A model generated the notes under the pieces. That model made no database searches. It was not told the origin of the DNA and was given only the letters and a program-made list of their open reading frames with translations. Positions 22,355-36,034 of a DNA stretch of 64,000 nucleotides are shown one piece after another. The position numbers and the translations under genes were made by a program. The first letter of the stretch is position 1. Every line of letters begins with the position of its first letter. This stretch comes from Daucus carota subsp. sativus (lineage: Eukaryota; Streptophyta; Magnoliopsida; Apiales; Apiaceae): the NCBI RefSeq assembly GCF_001625215.2, contig NC_030381.2:43956689-44020688 (forward strand), read 5' to 3'.

Positions 22355-25300
22355 CTTGCAACTAACTATCTAAAGCTTGGAGTATTTGATCAAGGGAATG
22401 GAGTATAGAAGTGGACGAGATTCAACACAGCCCGAAATACAAATTAGAATTGAGAATTTCAGGTTTAAAGTTAAGTAATATAGACCTGTAAAAAAAGGGT
22501 CATTGAGGTTGACTGAAATTAAACTGACAATTATAGCTAAATAAAAAAGTTAAATGTCTATCATATCAATATTACTATATTAGTCATAAACACAAGTTGC
22601 ACCCACTTTCCCTATTTCTTAATACCCAAAAACCCTCTCTCTTGTGGAAACAGGGAACTTTGACCCATAAACTTCTGGGTTAGTGTTGGGTTAACCAATA
22701 TTTGCTTGAATCACCTGACCTGACACATGACCCAACATAGCCACACCTAATGGGGTGAAATTAAGTAAAATGATATAGTCTTATGGAGAAAGAGCTCACT
22801 ATATAGTAAAGGCAAGGCAAAGGAAACAACACAAACAGAAAAGCCTACAGAAAATTAGTTTCATCAGCAAAATGCTCAAGGTTGTGCAAAAATCTTCAAT
22901 TCAAAATCCAGCATACATATACATCAAAGCCATTCCATACCTGTCTGGTCTATATGTTCTAGAAGATGCCATCTCATATGCCCTGTGTCCCATTACCAGG
23001 CTTGAAAAATCAGGCCACCCACTCCCATCATTGTCAAAACCAGGAAAGAATGCATCAGCCTCAACGGAAACAACATAATCAATAGCATCCCAAAGCAAAC
23101 GATGTGCTTGCATCCTTAAATTAAGTGGTGAGGGGTCTGGCTCGGAATCACTCTCACCGATCCAACCGTACCATCCTTCTTTTTCATGTTGATAAATTGG
23201 GCGGCCAGGAGGTGGAGGAAGAGGCCGAGGACGAGGACCAGCTTTATTCCAATCTTCTCGTGATTGCTTTTTACTTTTAATGGGAGGGGGCTGGAGAGCA
23301 TCAAGAGGAATGGGGGTTTCAGGACCAATTACATCAATTATCTCTTGCTTGCTGCTTAAAGATGTGAGATCCACTAGGTTAGTGTACATAGCACGCAAGG
23401 GAATTAGGATTCGCTGGCCACCAAATAATTCTGACCCTGCCACATATACTCTTGTTTTTGGAGGATAACCCATAGCCCGAAGGAGAATTCCTACCTACAG
23501 GTTCATTGCAACAACATATAAGCATATTAACCTTATAATGCAAGTAAAAAGTTTATAATCCCATCTCTTATAATTCCAGCAAATTATATTGAAAGAAACA
23601 ATAAATTCACATTAGATGTCAAACTGTAATTGCACTTCAACGACATTTAATATTCTTCATGCAACTCATATGACTCTTATCATCATCAGTTAAAGCAGAA
23701 CGCAATTAAAAAAGGAGAGATACAGGTTAGGAAACTGGACCCGTAAAATCCCAAACATCCATCCAATAAGAAAACCGTCACCATTGGATATATCTCATTT
23801 CTGCAGCAACATTCTAAGATAAATATGAAATCACAAGTGTTTTTACTAATGGATTACACATTATAACCTATATGTTAAGTACAGTGAACATCTATCAATT
23901 AATAACAATGGGACTGGTGAATGTTAATTAATATATCAAGGTAACAAAAACATTGTCTCTATTAAGCTGGAAATGAGAAAATGTTAATATATTAAGTTTC
24001 TACTGTAAACTATATAACTTCTAGACCTGTCTTACTTTTAATAACCAGTTATTTTATTTTATAAAAATGATGATTGTACAACTGGGAAAGCTCGCGTCAT
24101 CAAGGAAAACAATTTCATATCCTTACTATGCAGTATGCTCCATCACACTAAAATGATAATGCTCTTTATTAAATTGTAAATTACTGATTCCGTACTTCTT
24201 CTGGCATTAGAGGACAAGAGCCATTTCCTTTTCGAAGATATGAATCTACACTCAATTCATCCTTGACAATCCCGTGCTTAATCATCTGTGCTCTGCGATA
24301 CTGTATGAGTTCAGTGTGGACATCCTGGAAAAAATTATAGAAAGAGTCAAATGCATAATTAAATGATGCCTACATGAGTAGATTTTTCATACATACATAC
24401 ACAAGTCATATGAATAATTTAATAACATCTTTGAGTATAAATAGGGCTGTGTGTGCGTGTATAGTTGGGTTCAGACCAACTAAAGTTCAAATCTCTAAGA
24501 CCTCTCAAGTCTCAACCAATCATCAGATATTATTAAAAAATGAAAGGTGTAGATTGATTAACACATAAAAAGACTTCAACCTTTTAAGTTTATTGTAAGG
24601 CTAATGTATAGCGAATATGTTGGAAAAAATTACATGTTATAAAATCTCGATTCATTTCAGCACAACGACAAGAAAAAATAAAATATCACTGAACTGATTT
24701 TATTTTTTACATTACAGATTTTGTGTCCAATTTTAATTTATATTGATCTGCCTGCAGAAGCAGAATGCTGTGCTGAACAGTGTTTATACTTGAAGAATGC
24801 AGTGCGAAACCGTGTTTGTTGTACTTGCAGAACAGGTATAATGTATATATATATATTCCAAAATAAACTTATTTCGTGCAATATATATATGAATTCAGTA
24901 CAAATCCACAAAATGTAGGATATATGTCAAATAAATTTAACTAATTGTAAACAATTGTTGTAATGGTGATTGTGAATTGTAAAATGTTCATGCTATAATT
25001 TCGTTGCATTCAATTAACTTCTTATCCTCTATTAATAATGTATATTAAATGTATCATTATCATTCAACTTGAATTCAGAATAGACCACTGATAAGTGGTC
25101 TCCGCTTATCTCTGATCTTTTTTCCATATGTGCGTGTGTGTACACACAGAGGGAGGGGGAGAGAGAGTTGGGGGGGGGGGGGGGGGGGGGGGGGTAAAGA
25201 AGACAGTCGAAGGTACAGATGATATTAAAAAATTAACTGAAAATATATGAAAGCAATAAACAAATTACAATAGTTCATAATCTGCCCAAATAATGTTCTC

Positions 25301-27851
25301 CGCAAGAATTAAATTGTAGACCCCAAAACTTGACCTTCAAATTGAGTTGTAACTAGAAGGTATTTCTAATCTTTACTTGTACTTTCAGAAAATCATATAG
25401 CATAATATTTCGATCATTTAAAATAAAACTCATAATTAAGTACAATGAAATATATAGTTAATCATAGATAGGAGGGTATATCTAGGCAAGGTATAATTAA
25501 CCAAGTGAATAACCCCATAGTGTTGATTCCTCGTCATTTCTTATTGTTTAGCCGATACAAATTCAATGCATATTTAAGTACCTGAAAAATCTCAGCACAA
25601 CCGTGAAAAGCTAGAGAATCTCTCTTAAGCCCAGGATGAAAGGCAAGGTAAGGCTGGCCTGAAGCTCGCAATCTGCACATTAATAATCATAACTAAAAGA
25701 CCATCATTTAAGAAAATATAGCACCAAGTACAGTGAACACCACAAATAAAGAAAGAAGTCCTGCTAGAATAGTGATCCCTGATACAAATACATTATATCG
25801 ATAGTTTAAAAGAACTAAAAGGCTTTCATAAACTCTGCCTTGTTTTATGTTTAAGAAGCTCTTCCAGGCTTTAATGAGCCATCTATGATGTTAAATTTCA
25901 AGTACTCGGGGGTTAAAATTAAACTTATTTCACACCAAAAAGAGATTAAGAAAGAAGCATAAGTTACGCATGTATATTGCATCTCGACATTTTGACATAT
26001 GTATATACCTTTTCACCAATAAATTTGCAACTGACAAAATTTCTGGGCGGAATTGAAGGGCATGAAATGCTACCCGGCATCTTAGTCTCTGATACTCTAC
26101 CAAGCTAGGAGGTAGGACAGACTGGGAAGAAAACAAAACAAGAGAGAGTTTTCATCAACATATATGAATGCAACCATCCAAGAAAGTTTATATGTCTGGT
26201 ATCTTACATAATCAAAAAGATGTTAAAAAAATCATTTTAAAAATTTTTAGTGAGCACTAGTCGGGATGCATGTTACTAAGCTAAGATGCGTGAATAGGTG
26301 TTTGATGTAAATCTTTGAGTTTCATAGAACTGTCAGTTATATGCAAGCTCAAAAAATAACTATTGACTTGCAATATTAAATCACAAAATCTATTGGTTAC
26401 ATAGTGTGTAGACTGTAGATTTCCACATCAGAGTGTAGTGAAAAAGCAATAACAAGCTTCCAAAAGTATTTTAACCAAAGAAGCAATACTTTATTGCTGA
26501 CTGAATCGAAAAGAACAAATGATACCTGTAAGCAGCCCCCTTCAGTAAGCACTAACCCGATCACTTTGGCCTTCTTCAGCTCTGGCAAAATCTCTCGAGT
26601 ATAGAAGCTTGGGGAGGCCGAATTCTTGGGCTTAAAGATTTTATATTCTTTGCGTTTCCATGCTTCTTTCAGTGTAGATGGTAGACTCTTGATAACTATT
26701 ACATCATTTGCCAGAGCTGCTATAAACTGCTCTTCATTGTAAATATATGAAAAACTCTTGAACTTCGAGCTGTGAAAAATTTTGATGTAAAAAATGTTTA
26801 GGTATACAATGTTTAAATAAGACGAGGAAAAAGGAATATTACTGGTATCTTGGGTGCCTAAGCGACACAATCTACCTGATGCCTTTTGATTGTGTACTTT
26901 CTTGGATCTCTGGGATAACAAGGGTCGCATTTAGAAGCCTGGATATGGTAACAAGATCACAGATCTAGCAAGTTGACAAACTCGTGTATTAGAAGCTTCA
27001 GTAGAAATACTTTAAAATAGCCAAGAGAAATATCAAACAGAAAATATAAACATACAGAAGTTCTTATTTTCTCAAATCCACCAAAGATCTTGGCATAAAT
27101 GAAGCCATTGTTGCGCTTAGATGGAGCTGCAAGTCAAAATGCAAAAGGCTTATACAAGAAAAATCAAACTCAAAATGTTATTGGTTTGCATAGAAGTATA
27201 TGAATAATATTTTTAAGTCAAAAAAGAGATTACATATTCTACTTTAAAAATAAAAGGAGAAAAACAAGCTGGACTTCGTTCAGTGTTACAATTATTTTCC
27301 TTCTCGTTTCACTCAAATTTCGAAAATTCCACGCCTAGAATATTTTTTTGATCACAAATTGATTCCCAAATAGAGAGCAGTTTATCTTGATAAATCAAGA
27401 AACATAAATCTCATGGCACATGATTGACCTTAATTACTGAGGTCACTTTCTAATAAAACTATTTACAAACAGAAATGATGCAAGGAGGGAACTTACCAGG
27501 ATATCTACTTCTAGGTTTTGAATATGGCTGCAAGGACTCTAAGGACTTCACATTTCCCCACAACTTTCTAGATATGACAGGCTGTAACAATCAGATGAAG
27601 AGAGACAACGTAAAACAATCTTTGCTTACACATACAATCATGCATGCTACAAGTTAACAAAGTTAAGCAATTACAACAAACATTACCAGTCTATCCCCAA
27701 CGCCAATGTTTAAATCCTCATTAAAACTTGTCAGTGCACTATAATGCCCTAACTCGCCACTTGAATTGGCTACAAACAAGTGCACCAGTAAAGAAAAAAA
27801 GGATAATGCCAGTAATCCAAGTCCAGCCCATTTAATTTTGGATTTGAACAT
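21677..27851 (-). CDS. Plant O-fucosyltransferase-family protein (GDP-fucose type), 658 aa
   Basis: Ten exons on the minus strand: 27687-27851, 27497-27581, 27056-27126, 26876-26964, 26526-26769, 26009-26121, 25582-25672, 24196-24324, 22941-23494 and 21677-22112. They sum to 1977 bp in frame. The N-terminus has a type II signal-anchor (KWAGLGLLALSFFSLLVHLF, residues about 8-27), placing the enzyme in the Golgi lumen. Family blocks follow: RKLWGNVKSLESLQPYSKPR, NNGFIYAKIFGGFEKIRTS, ICDLVTISRLLNATLVIPEI, LRCRVAFHALQFRPEI, GQPYLAFHPGLKRDSLAFHG, MGYPPKTRVYVAGSELFGGQ, SVEADAFFPGFDNDGSGWPD and HRAYEMASSRTYRPDRK. The acidic tail ends EEMDPND. The usual donor is GDP-fucose, but the acceptor is unknown for most plant members. 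A non-coding 5' exon probably ends at 28352 (donor GTAAG). Stable introns include an AT/GT microsatellite and a poly-G run. Confidence 0.9.
22287..22352. repeat. (AT)n(GT)n microsatellite in O-fucosyltransferase intron
   Basis: About 30 bp of alternating AT passes directly into about 36 bp of alternating GT, in the intron between exons 9 and 10. Confidence 0.95.
25170..25194. repeat. G25 homopolymer in O-fucosyltransferase intron
   Basis: Twenty-five consecutive G on the plus strand (C on the gene's sense strand), preceded by a GA-rich stretch, in the intron between exons 7 and 8. Confidence 0.9.
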
Positions 27852-29913
27852 TATCTTAATTCACATCCAACGTATTGAGGAAGCAGAGCTGTCATTGCTA
27901 CAACTGCATTAAACAACACCAATGACTTGACATATTTCGACACCAAACTGTAAACTTCCAAATCATACGGACATCATCCATTATAAAGCAGACATCTCAT
28001 TGTAACCTTCGGTATACTAATCAAATAATTGCGAAACTTATAAATGAAATCTCGACACAATACACAGTGGATAGAGTAAACGTATGTGTGAGTCAAATGT
28101 ATTTAGAGTCACACTATACAAACATGACACATTTTCAGAAATCTAAATTAGTGTGTTTGTGATTACCACAAGAATGAACGAAAAGGATAATAAGTAATTC
28201 ATTAATCCAGCAATTTGAATTGGTCAAAGACAATCAACGAATCAGTTACAAGTCCTGCGAAATCAGGGAATGAAATAGTAGTGTAAACATATATATAAGA
28301 AAAAACACAGATCTCGGCGAGAGAGGGAGAGGGAGAGGGAGAGAGACTTACAGAGAGAACAATGAGTGAGATTTAGAGGAGGTTTGAGCAGCAGGTGCAC
28401 AAGGAAGGGAATTGAGAGTGTGTTTGAATCGTTGTGTTTCACCGTCGGTACGAATAAACTAGTAGTGTACAAAACAAGATTGATTTTCTAGTTTGGGGCA
28501 TGTCAGCTCAGATCGACCGACTCACCCTCCTCCTCTGCTCTTTTTAACTCCCCTTTTCAAATTATAAATAAATATTTTACTTTTTCTGCCAATATTTTCT
28601 TGTCAGTTTTTTCAAATATATACATATATTTTCTTTTAAAAAAATCTCTGATTCGGTTGATTAAGAATTTAAATATTCTATGTGTTAAGCGATCTGAAAA
28701 CAAAACGGCTATTTGTTTAACTCGTTATTTGTTTCACAATCAGATTGTAGTTAGCAGTTCGGGGGTTTGTCCCGGTTGGGTTCCGATGAGTGATTTCTGT
28801 TAATAAAATCATTTGTTTGTCAAAAAAAAAGAAGTACAACATGTATTTTTCAAAAAAAAAAAGTACGAAATGTATTTTCGATTGGATTTCAGCCAATTGA
28901 TCACTATAAATTCTGATAAAATGACATGTTATATAATAAATTAAACCAATATATAAAATACTGTTAAAGATAATATATCTAATTTTTGTTCTTATCTTGA
29001 TTAATAATTTCTGATCATTCAGTTAACCCCTAATTAACACCTTCCTAATTAACACCCGGTTAATCTTGATTCTTGATTTGCTACGTTATCCTAATTTAAT
29101 GTTACACATCCCTGATTTTATTCACTTATATTTGTCTGCGTTTAGATTTTTTCAAATAATTAATTCCATAATTTTAATACAACAGCTTTGTTTCAATAAC
29201 TATATATTCAAAGTAAATATGGATTTGTCTCTCTTCGTCAGGTTCAATAACTTTAGATTTATTTTTAGGAAAATGCTAGAGACCCCAAAAAATTGTCTCA
29301 AATAATTTTCTCAAATGATGTGTCCAAATTTGATTGGCTGAATTCACTCCCATAATAATGCAGATTCATCAATCACCCAATCATAACTAGCCACTTGTTT
29401 AGCATTGCCCTTATTTTTATTGTGCTACATCAATATTAAATAGTGTCCAGCTCCTTGCAAAACAACTAAAAAAGAGCAAGAAAACTTAGAAAAGTAGCAT
29501 CGTCAATCGACAATCACTTCTATGCAAACATGAGTTTTGTCTCCACTTCTGTGAGGGATTTATACCGTTCATATACAGAAGAAAATATGCTTGAAAAGAA
29601 TGCTCCAGTACTAACGCCCTTTTGACTATTCCAGATCAATTCATGTTCTGTTCAAATATCATACTATAACAGATGTGATGGTCCAATGATATTAAAAATA
29701 TAATCAATTCAAAACTTTGCAGTACAACCTTGTCCGTTTCAATGTGTTCTTCCATAAATCTACTTTTGAAGCCTAGACATAAATTTTTCCAATATCCACA
29801 TTAAAGCAAGCAAGTCTCCCCTTTTCGGAAATCTGAAAATACTTCCTATTTTCTGGCTTCATAAGGAAACCAGCTTAAGAGTAGATTCTACAGTTCTACA
29901 ACAAATTATAATT
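27852..29913. other. O-fucosyltransferase 5' region and spacer to CTNNBL1
   Basis: A likely first (5' UTR) intron at 27852-28351, a GA-rich microsatellite (28318-28346), a probable transcription start region near 28450-28520, then about 1.3 kb of AT-rich DNA without a gene. About 250 bp before the CTNNBL1 stop is likely its 3' UTR. Confidence 0.5.
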
Positions 29914-32900
29914 TTAAAGGGCTGATATGAATTTCTCAATCTTTGTCTGCACCCTCTCCTTCTCTTCTGGACCATCAAGATCTCCGATATTATCATGGTA
30001 TTCCTGAGGGCACCAAAAGGAACAAATGACCAACACAATACAAGCATGCAACCCTATACTGAAATAAACAGATGATCAACAGAATATACCTGCAGGATGT
30101 CCCTCACATCCTTCCTAGTAAGTTTCTGCTGCTTAAGTAGTAGTTCTATTCTAGCTTTAATTCCAGAGTGACTGCAAGGCAAGGTGATCATTAGGTACAA
30201 TTGCGGAAAGAACAACTATATAACAAGTTCACTGCACAGAACATGTTCACTGTTCAAACTTTTTTATCCAATTACAATAAAAATAACAAATGTTAATTAG
30301 CAAAAGCAGAAGTTGTATGGCATGGCATGCCAACTTACTCAGATGTCCAGAGATGGCCAAGAATAACAGCAATCAACTGCATCGCATTAAAAGACAAACT
30401 CGTGTTAAATTTATACATAACAACTGTTGTTATAGTAGTAGTTGAATAATAAAACATTGTTTCCTTTATTATAAGAATTTAACTTTAGGGAGTTACTGCT
30501 ACTCCCATAGAAGGAGGTGTGACCTTTTATTATTAAGACTTCAACTGATTAATGAAACTGAGATTGTTCTCTCTTTTCTTATGGATTGCAATCCATGCAA
30601 ACACTTCTCTTCTGCAGTTGAGAAATCCTAGGGGTAATGGCTATTGTAGCTACCGCTGGCCGACTGAAATCTAGGATTTTTAATCCTCAGAAGAGAAGAG
30701 TTTGGTACGAACGCCACCCATAACAAAGAGAAGAACAATCTCAATTTCAATAATCAATCAAATTCTTGTTATAATATAAGATTACATGTCCTTATAAGGA
30801 GTAAATCCCTCAAACTTAGTCACTCAGTCACCAAGTAAAATCTTTATAATTAAGAAAACAAATCCTTTTATTATTCTACTACTATAATCTAGAATATTCC
30901 TAATCAATGTAAATATATATAAAATATCTATATGAAATGTCACAATCACATCTATTCCTAAGTCCTAACTGGTGACATTAAATAATCAAACTAGTTTTTA
31001 ATTTCTTGTTCCACGTCATTTTGGTAGTTCCCTCCTCTTCTATTTCAAAATTAAGGACAAATTACCATCACCGATTTATGTGCATAGCCTTCATTGCATC
31101 CTAGACAACATCTTTTCTTTGTCTACTCAATCTGATCGTTAAATGGGATAAAGAACTAACAAATGGTACTCTAGCCGAGATATTAGTCAAACATGGTGGG
31201 TACAAGAAATAACAAAGTGAGAGTGATTGGAAGATTCATCTCACGAACAATTGGAAGCCAACTATAGATAGACTCAAGTGTTTGTGCACCTCACTGATGG
31301 TGAGCGCCAGATACTCATTTTGTACATCTCACACTTGATTAATCCAGCGAATTACTCAATGACAGAGATGTTAGTTGTGGCCGACTTACCGAGACCACGT
31401 TAAACTAATGATGCTGACTTGTATATATAACAGTTTATGGACAAGCTCTATTCCACAGAGGGAAGGCAAAATATAGAAGCAGTTTTTTCGAGGGGCAAAG
31501 GTTGTGGCTCATATCGTCAAAATAGTCTTTGGGTGTACGAGTATTTCACTAATTTTATTGTTCTGCCTGCTCCTTAAAACTAATAATCATTCACTTGGAA
31601 TTTCATATACAACTGTATGTAGCCTCTGTATAACCCACTCTCCACCCCTTGAAAACACTGCATAGTTAAGTTTCATTTCCTACATCAACCAGTTGAGTTA
31701 AAATCTAGTCATATATGATTGTCCCTACTCCCTACAAGTTACGCTATAGATAACAGGATTTGCGATTAAACTTCATGTCTCCAGAGAAACAGAGGAAAAC
31801 AGATGGCAACCCTACAAGTTAAGGTTGTGAAAATTCAAAGTCACACATTCACACCCCATTTCGTTGTAGAGAGAATCTTATGAAAGATGTTGAAAACTGA
31901 AAAGCAGTTATGGATTGCTAATGTCATTCACCAAAGAAAAACAGACACTAAGGCAAAAACATTCTAACCTGAAGACTATATAGTCCCGATTCAAGCTTTC
32001 TGTTATAGATTTCCTCTTCGTCCATCTGTAATATTGAAGATTAGTTATCAAATCCAGCTTATAAAGTGAAAGTAAACTAAGTTAAATTACACAGAACCAA
32101 TTTTAAACTAACCTCTAAATCATCAAGTTCGTGGTTATTCAGCCGTTCAGTCTCTGCTTTTACTCTATTAGAATATCTGACAAAGAAATGGTAAGACAGA
32201 ATCATGAGTTGAATACTTTATAAATCAAAACTGATTAAATAATTCCTTGAAGCAAGCATTTACCTCATATACAGCTCCATCAACCGATCTATCTTTTCAA
32301 ACTCATTTTCAACGAATTTACTCAATAATCGTTCCCTTCTAGAACCTCTAGAAATTCCTCCTGCCACAGAAACATAATGAAGTGTTAGCCCTGCAATTTA
32401 TTACTAGTCACTGCGAATTATCTTCATGTCATAAAGTCATGATTAGAAAAAAGATTTTAGAAAAATAGTATACATTCATCAACCTACTGTCCTTGCTGTC
32501 CAAACTTCAACATATGTATTAAACTGAATTTGCTAACTGGCGAGTAATTTATTTATTTTTACAATGTACAACTATATTCATCATAACTTATTCAGTAATC
32601 AGCTAATTTATCGACTACATACGATTGTAGGATTAAAACTGCTAATTAGTAGAGACTAGAGAGGCACCAAGATTATATACTTTATGTAACTTACAGTATT
32701 CTTACCTATGCGATGTAGTTCTTTATACTTATTTTTTAGACAACTCTACCCAACTCTGTACGATTTGAGATAAAAGAACAAACATTTGCATAAAAATGGT
32801 GTTCATGAAAAAAGGGAAGGATCTGGAGTTTTGTAATCTTACCAAATAATGATGCAACAAGTGAAATAAGGCGCTCTTCAAGTTCTTCTTTGTTTCGTCT

Positions 32901-34903
32901 TTTCTTGTTCTTGTTCATTGGAACCTGTAGAAGCAAGTTATAACTAAATGATGAGTGCGCCTATTGAATAAAAGCAGCATGCATAAAAAGATACAACAGA
33001 TTCATATAATCTTAGCTTAGACATGAACACCCATATTTAGGAAATAGTGCATCAATTCAGCAGTAAAGAAAACTAACTTGCAAAGTTACTGAACAAGTGA
33101 GATGTCAACCAAATATAACATAAGAACTATGAGACAAGTATACCATGACCTCAGAATATTGTTCAGAGAAAAAGAGCAGAATAAGAACCACAAAGAAATG
33201 GAAAATAGTGGAAAGTAAGACAGAGAAGTACACAAGATTGTGAAACAAAACAAAATACAAAATGTGGCCAAACACTTGGCAACAGCAGGTAGGGCAAGCT
33301 ATTCTTAGGCGAATTACATTTTGAAACTTTAAATAATCTATACAACTATGACTAGCTCTGTCATATCTATTAAACTAACCAGAAATAGACAACAAATACA
33401 CCAAAAATCTATTACCAAATTTTCCTTTAAAACAGGACTTAATGAGTGCAAAGGAAAAGGGAATCTAAAAAGAAAGTTCAATTTACACTTAGCACTTTAA
33501 AATGCAAATACTTCTTCGCATCGTTGCTTAAAGAATACACACAAATACAATATCTAAACTTTGTTTGAACTAGAAATAAACCCTAATCTAACCCATCAAG
33601 TGGCAACAAGATGTTAAAGGTAAACTAATTACAGCCACAATGATGTTTTACGCAAATGAAGTAATAGATACATAACAAATGGCGAGAACATAACCTTGGG
33701 ACAGTAATACAAGAACATGCAATCAACTCCATTGTGTACAGAAGTAAAATCTATTATATAATTTATATGTATTGTTACATGGTGCCCACAAAAATTTAGA
33801 CAACAAAATAACAAATATGAAGTGAAAATCAAGGGGTGAGTAGGACTTGCCTTACCCATAAAAGCCGGAAAAGCAGTCTTCAGCCCCATAACATCCACAA
33901 ACCGCTCACAAGCCGGAGGATAATTAGTCATAGCAAAATCAAGCGCCCTAATCGCAGATCCATAACACAACTTCTTCTGATTCATAATAATAATCATCAA
34001 CTCAACCCCTTCAGCTTTCAAAAACTTCTCCTTATTCTCCAACGGCATCAACAGACAACATAAACAATCAAACAAATTCTCCACCATCTCCTCCTCATCC
34101 GAACTCTTCGGATCCCTGGACTTGTACATTGCCACCGACTGCAACACAACATCCACTCCATTGATTCCCCCCAACCGCTTCTGATTCCCCGCACTCGTCT
34201 GCAACAAAATGGCCAAAATCTCCGACGCATACTGCTTATTCCCATCAAACTCCCTCACCTTAATCTTCCCTAACAACCACCTCAACAACTTAGTCCTTTC
34301 ACACACCATTTCCGCCACAGCAGGCCTAACCTCAATTAAATTTTCAATGGTAGCAAGCGTATTATACGCGCCTGCCATCTCATCGCTATCGTTCTCATTC
34401 AATCGCAACAAATTCTGGACCAACAACTCAAGCACATTGTTCTCAATCAAACAATCCACCAACACCTGAGCATTCTCATCATTATCTTCCAACACATCCT
34501 CATCAGTCAAGTCCTGAATCAATCCTACGACATCGAGAGCGATATCCGTGTTATCGTGATTCAACAACGAGAGTATCGAGGGGATTGTGTTTAAGTTCAC
34601 TAGCTCCGGGTACAATTCGGGGCCTCCGGCGAGGATTTTGAGCTTCTCGATCTCGTCATGGAGCTCCAGCTCCGAGTCGGCGAATTTCTCGGGATTGTCG
34701 GGGTATTTGAGGCGGGCGGCGATATTGTCGCGGAACTTGCGCTCGAAGGCGAGGACGAGGCGTTTTAGGGTTTTGACGTCGAGGACTTGGATGGAGTTTT
34801 GCGACTTCTCGACGGCTTCGAGGAGTGAGAGGTCAATGTTGTCGTCGGCGGCGGCGTTGATTCCGGCAGCTTCACGGCTGCGTTTGTTGTTTGCGCGCTC
34901 CAT
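29914..34903 (-). CDS. CTNNBL1: CTNNBL1, beta-catenin-like ARM-repeat protein (520 aa)
   Basis: Eight exons on the minus strand: 33851-34903, 32843-32924, 32264-32360, 32113-32176, 31969-32025, 30339-30376, 30090-30171 and 29914-30003 (1563 bp, TAA at 29914-29916). Exon 1 encodes the N-terminal region (LERKF-type helix RLVLAFERKFRDNIAARLKY, DLTDEDVLEDNDE) and most ARM-like repeats. The rest encodes the conserved C-terminal helices: SRRERLLSKFVENEFEKIDR, DEEEIYNRKLESGLYSLQLI, AVILGHLWTSD and EYHDNIGDLDGPEEKERVQT. CTNNBL1 in animals binds CDC5L/PRP19-complex splicing factors in the nucleus; a spliceosomal role is expected here. Exon 1 joins exon 2 in frame only if the donor is GC at 33849-33850; the GT two codons earlier would frameshift. 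Length is close to plant orthologues (At3g02710 from memory). Confidence 0.95.
30543..30765. repeat. Imperfect inverted repeat (arms about 90 bp) in CTNNBL1 intron 5
   Basis: The left arm (30543-30632, with GAGATTGTTCTCTCTTTTCTT and CTTCTCTTCTGCAG) pairs with the right arm (30668-30765, with AAGAGAAGAACAATCTCAA and CTCAGAAGAGAAG) around a loop of about 35 bp. Weaker pairing continues outward. It could be a MITE or a small-RNA hairpin; no target duplication was found. Confidence 0.65.
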
Positions 34904-35532
34904 TGGGATTGTTTTTGTGTTTCTTAGGACTCGGCGCTGCTGTGTGTATAGGTGTAAGTATATACGGGCTTCTGGATCGTTAATCTACTATTTGGGCTTC
35001 AGTTATATTGGACTACTGATTCAATATTTCTTTGAATTCAAGGTTGTATATGGATTCATGTCACGATGTTTCGTGTTTGTAATATGATTCATATTATAGA
35101 GTTAATTATTACTTTTTCATAAAAACACAATTTAAGTGATTTTTTAATCAAACAAATAACACATGGGTACGCTGTTCTAAAAATTACGATTAATTGAATA
35201 TCCTCAATTAACAGTATATTAATTAATTTATCAATTATATTCTGATTTGAGGAAAAAAATTTATTGAAAAATCTCCAATAAATCAATAACAAATTCTGAA
35301 TAGTATTTATTTCAAAATTTCTGAATATATATTATTATTATTAATATGATGTAATACTCCATACGAAAATCATAATTATAAATCCGTTTTTTAATTCAAA
35401 TTTTATAAGCAATTCGTATGGTTGTTCTTCTTAGCTAGTAAATGATCAACTTAAGAAGCAAATTTTCTTTCTATTAAGAAAGAGTCCTAGCATTGGGTGT
35501 GGATGAATCATCAATCATCAATATATCAATAT

Positions 35533-36034
35533 ATAAAGGAGGATGCGGGCGTATCCAGAATCACTCGATTAAGTCTTCTAATTTTTTTTAAATTTCAAAA
35601 AGAAAATATAGTTATAATTCAAAAAATCATGTTCAAGAATTTTAAAGATAATACAATTCTTATTGGATTCTAGAGGTAATACAACTCTTTTCTTATTTAA
35701 GGATTCAAAAAAAATAATAAAATTATGTTTATTCGAACTAACAATAATAGATAAATACAATTTTTTAAAATTTCATATATATATATAAAGGAGGATGCGG
35801 GCGTATCCAGATTCACTCGATTGAGTCTTCTAATTTTTCTTAAATTTCAAAGAAAAAATATAGTTATAATTCAAAAAATCATGTTCAAGAATTCTAAAGA
35901 TAATACAATTCTTATTGGATTCTAAAGGTAATACAACTCTTCTCTTATTTAGGAATTCAAAAAAATAAAATAAAATTATGTTTATTCGAACTAACAATAA
36001 TAGATAAATACAATTTTTTAAAATTCCATATAAA
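35533..36034. repeat. 252-bp tandem duplication
   Basis: ATAAAGGAGGATGCGGGCGT begins at 35533 and again at 35785. The rest of each unit matches with a few substitutions and small indels (for example ACTCGATTAAGTC against ACTCGATTGAGTC). Minus-strand translation is open in both copies with near-identical peptides (LPLESNKNCIIF, LEHDFLNYNYIF), which only reflects the duplication. Confidence 0.88.

Noticed and set aside
26397..26930. 177-codon minus-strand open frame as a separate gene
   Set aside because: It is O-fucosyltransferase exon 5 read through its flanking introns.
33852..33857. GT donor for CTNNBL1 exon 1 (ATGG|GTAAGG)
   Set aside because: Joining it to the exon 2 acceptor shifts the frame and loses the conserved FMGK-VPMNK continuity; the GC donor fits.
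34587..35087. 166-codon plus-strand open frame
   Set aside because: It lies antisense to CTNNBL1 exon 1 and its promoter, with no recognisable product; the minus-strand gene explains the lack of stops.
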